Below, one piece after another: positions 26,052-33,574 of a DNA stretch of 64,000 nucleotides. The notes beneath the pieces are model-generated. The model ran no database searches and was not told the origin of the DNA. It worked only from the letters and a program-made list of their open reading frames with translations. The stretch is from Treponema sp. (lineage in GTDB: Bacteria > Spirochaetota > Spirochaetia > Treponematales > Treponemataceae): the NCBI GenBank assembly GCA_016286535.1, contig JAEESZ010000001.1, positions 245,643-309,642 of the forward strand, given 5' to 3'. Made by a program: the position numbers and the translations under genes. Position 1 is the stretch's first letter. Each line of letters begins with the position of its first letter.

Positions 26052-27662
26052 CTAGAAATAATATGATGAATCGTAAGATGTTTCAAGAATCATAGTTATA
26101 TCCAGGAAACCTTTTTTCTTACGTTTTGAATAAATCTGTGCATATATTGCAGAATTTTCCTTATCAAATACAATGCCCTTAAGCAAAACCTTGTCTCCAT
26201 TAGAAAAAGAAGACTGATCTGCAATACTGCCGGGAATGATATTAGAAATTACATATTCTTTATGATAAATACTGCTTGCATTTACCAGCTTCATGCCGAA
26301 CAAAGGCTCAAAGGAATTAGAGATTAAATCAGATTTATAAATTTGAATGGAAGGATCCTCCGGTCTTTCTTCAAGATAAACAAAGATTCTGCATTCTTCC
26401 CCACCATTTTTTAAATAGTCAAGGCTGACCATTGTTCCAGGCTGCATAGCCATGTAGGCAAGCTGCATGTCTTCAAGGCAGGTAACACTATTTCCCTGAA
26501 TGCCTGTAATTACATCACCAGGACGAAGTCCGCTTAAAAATGCAGAAGACCCCGGCATTACATACTGAACTTCGAGCCCCTTCTTTTTACCGCCCTCTTT
26601 TTTTGTATGTCCGTAGGCACCGGTCCAGGCATGTAAAACCTTATTACCTTTATATAAAAGCGGCAGTTCCTGTCTTAAGTATTCAACAGGAATAGCAAAG
26701 TTCAGTCCCTGAAAGTTTGGAACTCCTGCAAAAACGATTGCCTGAACATTAAGTTTCTGGTCTATTAAGGGACCACCTGAATTTCCGGAGTTTACGGCTG
26801 CATCTATTTGAAATACATTTCCTAAACTAAGAAGTTTTCTGTCTGTTGCAGAAATAATTCCGGAAGTTAAAGTTCCTTCCAGACCAAGAGGAGTACCAAT
26901 TGCACTAACCTTATCTCCTATATGCAAATCTTTAGAAGAACCAAGAGACAGAACAAATTCCGGTTCAATTTCAACCTTTAAAAGTGCAAGATCCAGCAGA
27001 GAATCATAACCGATTACCTTTGCCGGTATTTTGGTATCCATATCAGAAAGCAGTTTTATATAAAGGCGGGAATAACCTTCATAGGAAGGGTCCACCATAG
27101 ATTCAATTACATGATAATTTGTAACAAGGTATCCTCTTTTATCAATGAAGAAGCCGGAACCAAGAATTATATCAGGATAGCCGCCGCCATTTTTAATTGT
27201 AACTCCACGGTCAACCCAGATTGTAAGGCTTGCATTTAAACAGTCTTCTATTGTCTTTGGACTTTTTGATTTATCACCTGCAAGACCTGGAATATCCTTT
27301 GAATACAATTCCTTAATTTTATTTTCTTCGGCTTCAGAAAAGCTGTAGCCTGAGTTTTTTAAAGAGATATAAAGATTATTTGCATCAAAATATTCTTTGC
27401 TTTCCAGGGCTTCTTTATACTGTTCATAAACAATTTCCTGACATTCAGAAATAAGCTCTTCCTTCCCCAGTAAAAGCGAGCGCCACAAGGCCTTTACAGT
27501 ATCTCCATCTTCCTGTATAAACCGTCTTATTCGATTAATCTCATTTTCTACAACATCATCATTTGTGTAATCAATTGCTTGAGCAACATTTACAGGATTT
27601 TTTAAAGTGGAACATCCGGTAAAACATAAAACAAAAACAAGGGGCAGCAAAAGTTTTTTCAT
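26052..27662 (-). CDS. HtrA/Deg-type trypsin-like serine protease lipoprotein with PDZ domain
   Basis: A 536-residue lipoprotein (lipobox FTGC, Cys17). An N-terminal helical region of about 130 residues is followed by a trypsin-like protease domain with a complete triad: His in VTNYHVIE, Asp in DSLLDLALL and Ser in NSGNSGGPL. A PDZ domain follows (GSSAFLSGLRPGDVITGIQG) and the last 100 residues resemble a second, degenerate PDZ. It probably degrades or monitors misfolded envelope proteins. Its ATG overlaps the stop of the upstream TPR gene, indicating tight coupling and perhaps a functional link. Confidence 0.9.
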   Translation of the reverse strand: MKKLLLPLVFVLCFTGCSTLKNPVNVAQAIDYTNDDVVENEINRIRRFIQEDGDTVKALWRSLLLGKEELISECQEIVYEQYKEALESKEYFDANNLYISLKNSGYSFSEAEENKIKELYSKDIPGLAGDKSKSPKTIEDCLNASLTIWVDRGVTIKNGGGYPDIILGSGFFIDKRGYLVTNYHVIESMVDPSYEGYSRLYIKLLSDMDTKIPAKVIGYDSLLDLALLKVEIEPEFVLSLGSSKDLHIGDKVSAIGTPLGLEGTLTSGIISATDRKLLSLGNVFQIDAAVNSGNSGGPLIDQKLNVQAIVFAGVPNFQGLNFAIPVEYLRQELPLLYKGNKVLHAWTGAYGHTKKEGGKKKGLEVQYVMPGSSAFLSGLRPGDVITGIQGNSVTCLEDMQLAYMAMQPGTMVSLDYLKNGGEECRIFVYLEERPEDPSIQIYKSDLISNSFEPLFGMKLVNASSIYHKEYVISNIIPGSIADQSSFSNGDKVLLKGIVFDKENSAIYAQIYSKRKKKGFLDITMILETSYDSSYYF

Positions 27663-29743
27663 TATTCATCCTTCAAAGTATCAGGCTGTATTTTACAGAA
27701 AAACAAATCTCCAATTTTAATTACAGAAACTCTTGTAAGAAGAATTTCATAAAGTTCCATAGAGCCCTGAACAGAAAGCTTTTCAAGGTAAGGAAGCAGC
27801 TGTGTTTCAAGGTCAGCGGGTCCTTTTTCTTCCAGCCAGTAGATATTATTGTTAAGTCCGGCAAAAATAAGGATTTCTTTCTGGTTTTCTTTAAGACTAT
27901 ATGGAAGGGAATTTACACTTGTAAGGCGGATCTTTTCATCTCCCTTTTCATTATAAAAAAGCGTTTCTTCTTTTACATTATTTTCATCAGTAACAGGATA
28001 TTTTATAAACTGATAGTCAGGAATTCCGTTATCATCATTATCCCAGGTAGAAATTCTTCCCTCGTTTTCAAGAAATTCTTCTGAATATTCGGCAAAGGTA
28101 TTCATATTTCTGTCGATAGAGATTTTTCTAAGATAGATTCTGTAATCTTCCGGGAAAATCCTGAATATGTTTTTGATTAAAAGCGAATCCTCTTCGCCAA
28201 AGGTTTTTCCCTGCTCATACAAATCAAAAACTTCAGAGGTTTCAAAAATATCATCATTATCGTAATCTGCATACCTTACAATCGGAAAGCCGGTCTGAAA
28301 ATCACAATAAGCATACTGTCTGTCATTTTCGTAAAAATTTGCAGAAACAGGAATTCCCTGGTTCAAAGTATAAACAATTCTGCAGTTTTCTCTTTCTGTA
28401 CCAGGTACTTCAAGGCTTCCGGCCTTATCAAGGTCATTAAACTCTGGATAAGTAAAAGAAAGGGCAACCGGCATATAAAAATCAAGGCCTATAATCTGTA
28501 AGAAAGGTTCCTTTGCCATTTCAAAAGGATAGTAAAGATAATCCGAATAAAGATAATTTATAGTCTCCTTACTTTCCGGATAATAAACTTTAGAAACGGC
28601 AGGATAGGTATCATAAAGAAACTGAACTGAATTGTTCAAAAGATAAACTGACTTTGGAAGGCCAAAATCACATTCGCAGAATAACTCGCTTTCACCATCA
28701 TTATTAATATCGTAGGTAATATATTTTGGACGGCCAACTTCGTAAGTAACAAGCATTTCATTCTGTAAATCGTAATTTACATCTACATAAAAAGTGCCTT
28801 CAAAATTGGTAAAGTATTCAGAAATTGAATTAAAAATTTCTTCAGACTGAAGGTTCTGCATAAAATATTCAAAAGAGATTAAAGAAATCTCTCCCTTACT
28901 GGCATTAATAAAATAATCAAATGCCTGCTGAGCATCAAAATAAGAAGTTTTTAAGCCAAGAATTGCAAGCAGAGGATGAGTTTTTTTTGTTTTAGCAAAA
29001 AGAGCCTTTACAAGCCTCTGCTGGGTCTCCCCCTCTGTAAAAAAAGCAGCAAGTATTTCAAGTTCAAAATCTTTATCTGAATAATCAGGAAGTTTTGCAA
29101 TGTATGATTCTGCAATTGTCTGAACCAGAGTATTTGTCTGAATTGCAGCTTCCCTGTTAAAAATAGAATCTAAAGAAAGATATAACTGCTCAAACATAAA
29201 GAAGATTTTTGGAAACCTTACATCAGAAGGATAAATTCTTCTTGCAGAATTTACTTTTAAGCGGGCCTCTTCCAGAGCTTCTTCACTTCCCATGCGGTAA
29301 TAGTTTTTTATGCGGACAAATTCTGCATCGGCAGAATAAATAAAAGGCTCTGAATTCAAATATTGAAGAGATAAGTCATAGTCGCCTGTATCACTGAGTA
29401 AATCTGCATATAAAAGGCGGGCTCCGTTTTTACTGTAGCCAAGCCAGTTATTTTTCTTAAATGCTTCCGAAATTACAGCAAGAACTTCGGCCTTACTTTT
29501 TGAAGCAGAGCTTAAGGCGGCAGCTTTTACATAAATCAAATCAGAAACTGAATCATCATAAGAAAGGCCCAGTTCTGCCTGTTTTAAGGCTGACTGAAAA
29601 TCGCCCCGGGTAAGATAATTTTCTGCAAGCTTTAAGCAGCGCAGGGCTGTATTACGGTTAGCTGCATTTGCAGAATTCTGGGCAAAAACAGGATTTAAGG
29701 TAAAAATACCTAACAAAACAATCAGTAAACAATTTTTTTTCAT
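27662..29743 (-). CDS. Exported repeat protein with TPR-like N-terminus and acidic Asn/Asp-rich loops
   Basis: About 693 residues from ATG 29743, which gives a proper signal peptide (MKKNCLLIVLLGIFTLNPVFA); an upstream ATG at 29767 would bury it. Residues 25-200 are helical pairs of TPR type (CLKLAENYLTRGDFQSALKQAELGL). Further on are DINNDGESELF, DYDNDDIFETSE and DNDDNGIPDY, which resemble calcium-binding loops of EF-hand or thrombospondin type-3 kind, embedded in beta-rich segments. I do not recognise the family. The gene sits between tilS (five-base gap) and the HtrA-like gene (overlapping stop/start), suggesting an envelope role with the protease. Confidence 0.65.
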   Translation of the reverse strand: MKKNCLLIVLLGIFTLNPVFAQNSANAANRNTALRCLKLAENYLTRGDFQSALKQAELGLSYDDSVSDLIYVKAAALSSASKSKAEVLAVISEAFKKNNWLGYSKNGARLLYADLLSDTGDYDLSLQYLNSEPFIYSADAEFVRIKNYYRMGSEEALEEARLKVNSARRIYPSDVRFPKIFFMFEQLYLSLDSIFNREAAIQTNTLVQTIAESYIAKLPDYSDKDFELEILAAFFTEGETQQRLVKALFAKTKKTHPLLAILGLKTSYFDAQQAFDYFINASKGEISLISFEYFMQNLQSEEIFNSISEYFTNFEGTFYVDVNYDLQNEMLVTYEVGRPKYITYDINNDGESELFCECDFGLPKSVYLLNNSVQFLYDTYPAVSKVYYPESKETINYLYSDYLYYPFEMAKEPFLQIIGLDFYMPVALSFTYPEFNDLDKAGSLEVPGTERENCRIVYTLNQGIPVSANFYENDRQYAYCDFQTGFPIVRYADYDNDDIFETSEVFDLYEQGKTFGEEDSLLIKNIFRIFPEDYRIYLRKISIDRNMNTFAEYSEEFLENEGRISTWDNDDNGIPDYQFIKYPVTDENNVKEETLFYNEKGDEKIRLTSVNSLPYSLKENQKEILIFAGLNNNIYWLEEKGPADLETQLLPYLEKLSVQGSMELYEILLTRVSVIKIGDLFFCKIQPDTLKDE

Positions 29744-29748
29744 TTTAA

Positions 29749-31104
29749 CTACTCTTTTACAATCCAATTATCAAACCCTATTGCGCCCCCAAGGATACAC
29801 AATATTTTTTGATTTTTATCTAAACCTTGTATTATAGGAATATAATCTTTTTTTGTTTTGGGAACCTTCCAGGCAGTGTACACATCCGAAACCTTTCTAA
29901 AATGCCCTTCCTTATCAAGAACGACATCCCCAGCCTGTGCATTTCTTACACAGACAGGAAAATTTACATAAAAATCGTAAGGCTGGTCATTTACAAAAAC
30001 CTGATTCAGTTTTTCCTTTTTCATAAAGGAGATATTTCCAAAAGGAAACTCGTATCTTCCTTCTTTTTCTATTATATCAAAAAAACATAAATCAGTTTGG
30101 CTTTTGCTGTATTTTTTTACAATTATATAGTCTTTTTTTCTGATGATTTCCAAATCTGCATAAATTTTAAAACAGTCTTCATTATGATTAAAGGCAAAGA
30201 CAGTATCCTTTAAGAATTTATAGGGGATTCTGTTTTCTTCGCTGCAAAGATTACACATACGAAGCAGCAGCTGAACCTGCATTCCCATAGGCAGACTGAA
30301 AAAATCCTTTACCGTTACCGAATTTCCGTCCGAAGTTTTTTCTATATTAATGCCGTCAAGAAGCTTTTGAATAAAGATCTTATCTTCAACCTGTTTTTCG
30401 GCCCCGCTTAAAACAGCCTTCTGCCAGCCCGGAAACTCCTCATCCAGTAAAGGAATAACCTTGTGACGGATTTTATTTCTTAAATATTTAGTATCAAAAT
30501 TGCTTGAATCCGTCTGCCATCTAAGATTTTTTTCTTTTAAGTATTCTTCTATCTGGGAACGATTAATTTCCAGCAGAGGCCTTATATACTCTTCCCTTCT
30601 GTTTAAAATTCCAAGAACAGCATTACCGCTGCTACCCTGTAAAAACCTCATCACAAGAGTTTCTATCTGATCATTCTGATTATGGGCAAGACATAAATAT
30701 TCAAGATTTTTTTCTTTTATAAAGGCATCAAAAGCTTCATAACGTAAAAAGCGGGCCGCTTCTTCAATACCACACTCTCTTTTTTCGCTAAGAGAGGCAA
30801 CCTGCCCTCTTTTCAGTTCTTTTACAGTACAGTTTACTTTATAACCTTTATTTGCAAGTTCCCTGCAGTAAGAAAGAACAAAATCAACATCAGCACAGGT
30901 TTCTTTATCAGGTCTTATGTAATGATTTACCGTAATAACTTCAACCCTAAAGCCCAGGGCCACAAGAGCTGTAAGCATTGCTATAGAATCTGCTCCTCCG
31001 GAAACGGCTGCTCCCAGAGTAAGATTTGAGTCAGAAGGAGAAATATTTAGTCCGCAGTTTTGCAGACCATTAAAAACTTTTTGTTCAAATATATTTAATT
31101 CCAT
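29749..31104 (-). CDS. tilS: tRNA(Ile)-lysidine synthetase
   Basis: About 451 residues from ATG 31104 (MELNIFEQ). The PP-loop AAVSGGADSIAML, the LAHNQNDQIETLVMRFLQGS motif and RWQTDSSNFDTKYLRNKIRH are diagnostic. It modifies the wobble cytidine of tRNA-Ile(CAU) to lysidine, so that AUA is read as isoleucine; it is normally essential. A longer frame from 31161 is rejected because the extra codons lie in a terminator hairpin. No Shine-Dalgarno sequence precedes ATG 31104; the bases in front are the T-run of that terminator. It is followed at five bases by the TPR gene. Confidence 0.94.
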   Translation of the reverse strand: MELNIFEQKVFNGLQNCGLNISPSDSNLTLGAAVSGGADSIAMLTALVALGFRVEVITVNHYIRPDKETCADVDFVLSYCRELANKGYKVNCTVKELKRGQVASLSEKRECGIEEAARFLRYEAFDAFIKEKNLEYLCLAHNQNDQIETLVMRFLQGSSGNAVLGILNRREEYIRPLLEINRSQIEEYLKEKNLRWQTDSSNFDTKYLRNKIRHKVIPLLDEEFPGWQKAVLSGAEKQVEDKIFIQKLLDGINIEKTSDGNSVTVKDFFSLPMGMQVQLLLRMCNLCSEENRIPYKFLKDTVFAFNHNEDCFKIYADLEIIRKKDYIIVKKYSKSQTDLCFFDIIEKEGRYEFPFGNISFMKKEKLNQVFVNDQPYDFYVNFPVCVRNAQAGDVVLDKEGHFRKVSDVYTAWKVPKTKKDYIPIIQGLDKNQKILCILGGAIGFDNWIVKE

Positions 31105-31153
31105 AAAAAAAAGACTGCCTTTTGAAGAAATCTTCAATATAAGACAGTCTTTA
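31105..31153 (-). terminator. Intrinsic terminator after rplY, abutting the tilS start
   Basis: On the minus strand AAGACTG (31145-31151) pairs with CAGTCTT (31111-31117), followed by a run of eight T ending exactly at the tilS ATG (31104). It should end rplY transcripts. A TATAAT box (31153-31158) immediately upstream of the stem could start a tilS transcript that begins near the hairpin. Confidence 0.75.
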
Positions 31154-31203
31154 TTATACACTAATTTTAAGTATTAGGAAACTTTACCAAAAGATAAAAT
31201 CAA

Positions 31204-31755
31204 TTAGCGTGCTGGAGATACAGTTACTAATGGAAGATTAGCATCTGTAAGGATTTCTACCTTATCACCGATAGAAAGATCTTTTACGCGAAGAGCTTCG
31301 CTGACATTGATTTTAGAAATGTCTGCTGTAATTTCTTCTGGAAGATCTGCAATTGCAGCCTTGATTTTAATTTTGTTGTTGCGTTCTTTCTTGAAACCAC
31401 CCTTAAGAACACCGGCTGGAGTTCCCTTGTAATGAACTTTAATTGTCATTACTAATTTCTGATCTGCGGCTGGTACAAAGAAGTCTGCGTGTAATACTTT
31501 ATCTGTGCGGATGTTGTATTCAGCATCTTTGATTAAAGCAAGATTTTCTTTTCCATCTACAACAAGGCTGATAGAAGTAGTTGGAGTAATAGTTCTCCAA
31601 ACTTTGTTGAATTCAACTTCGTTTACTTCAAGCATTGTAGCTTCACCCTTGTCATTGTACATAACTGCTGGGATACTACCTGCTTCGCGAAGTTTTTTAG
31701 CAGCTGTTTTACCAGCTACTGTACGAGTCTTGGCATTGATTGTCATTTTACTCAT
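31204..31755 (-). CDS. rplY: 50S ribosomal protein L25, CTC form
   Basis: A 183-residue protein of the long (CTC/TL5) form of bL25: an N-terminal 5S rRNA-binding domain (MTINAKTRTVAGKTAAKKLREAGSIPAVMYN) followed by a second beta domain (LHADFFVPAADQKLVMTIKVHYKGTPAGVLKGG). It binds 5S rRNA in the large subunit. AAGGAG precedes the ATG. The usual partner pth is not adjacent; tilS follows after a terminator. Confidence 0.96.
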   Translation of the reverse strand: MSKMTINAKTRTVAGKTAAKKLREAGSIPAVMYNDKGEATMLEVNEVEFNKVWRTITPTTSISLVVDGKENLALIKDAEYNIRTDKVLHADFFVPAADQKLVMTIKVHYKGTPAGVLKGGFKKERNNKIKIKAAIADLPEEITADISKINVSEALRVKDLSIGDKVEILTDANLPLVTVSPAR

Positions 31756-31924
31756 TCTTAAAGCTCCTTATATCTCTAAAGTGAATAAAATATAACAAAA
31801 ATAATGAATTAATACAAGCGAGTTAAATCTTCAGCTTCCCGCCGGTTCAGCAATCTGTCAAATTAAACCACCGTTTTTTATGGTGGATTTAAAAAAATAT
31901 GTTCAAAGTGGAGGAACAAAAAAA

Positions 31925-32458
31925 ATGAAAAAATCTTTATTAATTTTAGGTGCACTCGCTGCAATGTCAATGATCTTTATGGGCTGTCCAAACAGCACCC
32001 AGACAAGTGATCCTACTGAAGCTCTTGAAGACAAAGTAATCTGGTCTTCTGATGCTGGAGAAACTTTTACAAGTGATGCATATAACACAGCTTTATCATT
32101 AGATGAAGTTTTAGATTTGACTGGTTACAAATATCTCAATGTAGAATTTTCTGCAACAGGCAATGTATCTGGCCAGAATGTAATTGTTCAGCCAATGAGT
32201 GCACAGAATGGTGGTGGACATCCACAGGGAAATATTCTTCAGGGTGGAGCAGTTGCAAAAGGAACTTTCCAGACTAAATTTGGAACAAATTATGGTCAAT
32301 ATGATGATTGGTCTACTGGTTCAGCTGTAAAAAAGACTATTACTGACAATGAGTTAGGTTCTATTCAGCTTTATATTCAGGAAACAACAAACTGGGGAAC
32401 TGTAGACGGTGTTGATATTACTGTTTACAAAGTTACAGCTACAAACACAGCTTTGTAA
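31925..32458 (+). CDS. Small lipoprotein, beta-rich, unknown function
   Basis: About 177 residues from ATG 31925, chosen because GGAGG lies just upstream and the product begins with a lipoprotein signal (MKKSLLILGALAAMSMIFMGC). The mature part is rich in Gly, Asn, Thr and Gln and reads as an all-beta domain (LDEVLDLTGYKYLNVEFSA, SIQLYIQETTNWG, VDITVYKVTATN), similar in texture to carbohydrate-binding modules of plant-polymer degraders. No catalytic motif. It is a single gene with its own strong terminator (32490-32523). A small inverted repeat (CCACC/GGTGG, 31866-31884) lies upstream. Confidence 0.7.
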   Translation: MKKSLLILGALAAMSMIFMGCPNSTQTSDPTEALEDKVIWSSDAGETFTSDAYNTALSLDEVLDLTGYKYLNVEFSATGNVSGQNVIVQPMSAQNGGGHPQGNILQGGAVAKGTFQTKFGTNYGQYDDWSTGSAVKKTITDNELGSIQLYIQETTNWGTVDGVDITVYKVTATNTAL

Positions 32459-32489
32459 TAGAATAAACTAAAGTTTATTACTTTTTTAG

Positions 32490-32523
32490 ATCCGGTAGAA
32501 ATAATTTCTGCCGGATTTTTTTT
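32490..32523 (+). terminator. Intrinsic terminator of the small lipoprotein gene
   Basis: ATCCGG (32490-32495) pairs with CCGGAT (32511-32516), extended inward by AGAAA/TTTCT, and is followed by eight T. It lies 32 bp after the stop codon. Confidence 0.88.
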
Positions 32524-32566
32524 GTCTTTTTGTCAAAAGTGAATTTTTACGTCTATATTATGAATG

Positions 32567-32711
32567 AAGGTATAGTTTGAAAAAATGCGCGAGCAGGGTT
32601 CGGCTTTTGCGGAGCGTTGAAGAGTATAAGGCCCGTTCTTTCTGTAAAGAAGACGCAGCGAAGCTGGCTCTTCTCGGCGGAGCATAAAGCCGGTTCCTGC
32701 GGGAGCATTTT
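32567..32711. repeat. Diverged, inverted second copy of the 17164-17361 element (copy B)
   Basis: Read on the minus strand this matches the interior of copy A, with shared blocks TTTATGCTCCGCCGAGAAG, TTTACAGAAAGAA, TTCAACGCTCCGCAAAA and a terminal ACTATACCTT matching copy A's ATTATACCTT. It is 12 bp shorter in one variable stretch and 6 bp in another. One terminal repeat is degenerate and the other is largely lost. It occupies the gap between the lipoprotein terminator and the Rpn-type gene at 32744; apart from it and the terminator, nothing else is seen in that 285-bp gap. Confidence 0.7.
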
Positions 32712-32743
32712 TAAGTAAATCGCTTTGAAGGAAGGAGGATAAT

Positions 32744-33574
32744 ATGGACTTAGAAGAAAAACTCACGCCTGAAGAAAAATGGGAAAGGGCTACCATAGCC
32801 AACAATTTTATTTTCTATAAAGTAATGCGTAACAACACAGATGTATGTAAACGGCTTTTGGAAATTCTTCTAGAAATGGAAATTGATTATATCGAAATGT
32901 CTTCTGAAGAAGAAATCAATATAGATTTCCAGAGTAAAGGAATCCGCATGGATGTGTATGCTAAAAATCAGAAGGAATGCTTCAATGTAGAAATGCAAGC
33001 CACAGATACAAATGAACTGCCTGAAAGAGCCCGCTATTATCAGGGGGTAATTGATGTGGATATTCTTAGAAGTGGGCAGACCTATAAAGAACTGAAGAAT
33101 TCATATATCATTTTTATTTGTATTGAAGATATCTTTAAAAAGGGGCTTGCAAAATATACATTTGAAAATTCTTGTCTGGAGAGTCCAGAAATAAAATTAA
33201 ACGACAGGGCGTATAAATACTTTTTCATAGCAAAAAATAGTGATAAAATACTGAATGAAGAACAGAAGGCATTTCTGCAGTTAGTTATCAATAAAAAGGG
33301 AACAGACAGTTTTACAAAACAGATAGAAAAACTTGCGGAAGAAGCCAAATCAAATTTGCAGTGGAAGAGGCAGTATATGGAATGGGAAAGACAAAGAGTT
33401 TATGATTTTGAAGCAGGAAGAGAAAAGGGCCTTGAGCAAGGGGCTTCTCAAAAAGCCATAGAAGACGCTAGTAATCTCTTGAAAATGAATCTGGCTACCC
33501 CTGAGCAGATTGCCCAGGCCATTTCCCTGCCGGTAGAAAGAGTTCTTGAACTGCAGAAAGAATTACAGAAATAA
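32744..33574 (+). CDS. Rpn-family PD-(D/E)XK nuclease / transposase-like protein
   Basis: A 276-residue protein. NNFIFYKVMRNNTDVCKRLLEILLEMEI, then GIRMDVYAKN and ECFNVEMQATD, is the PD-(D/E)XK core of the Rpn (PDDEXK_2) family, with Asp in RMDVY and the E-x-Q pair in VEMQ. Rpn proteins promote RecA-independent recombination in E. coli and are often annotated as transposases, but they are not known to move specific elements. A basic C-terminal helical tail (EGREKG-type, EQIAQAISLPVERVLELQ) is typical. AAGGAGG precedes the ATG. The repeat copy B lies directly upstream, and the 3' end abuts the convergent gene with no gap. Confidence 0.88.
   Translation: MDLEEKLTPEEKWERATIANNFIFYKVMRNNTDVCKRLLEILLEMEIDYIEMSSEEEINIDFQSKGIRMDVYAKNQKECFNVEMQATDTNELPERARYYQGVIDVDILRSGQTYKELKNSYIIFICIEDIFKKGLAKYTFENSCLESPEIKLNDRAYKYFFIAKNSDKILNEEQKAFLQLVINKKGTDSFTKQIEKLAEEAKSNLQWKRQYMEWERQRVYDFEAGREKGLEQGASQKAIEDASNLLKMNLATPEQIAQAISLPVERVLELQKELQK

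Noticed and set aside
32744..33574. Complete insertion sequence around the Rpn gene
   Set aside because: No terminal inverted repeats or target duplication flank the gene; the family is a PD-(D/E)XK nuclease, not a DDE transposase. Only the upstream repeat is mobile-element-like.
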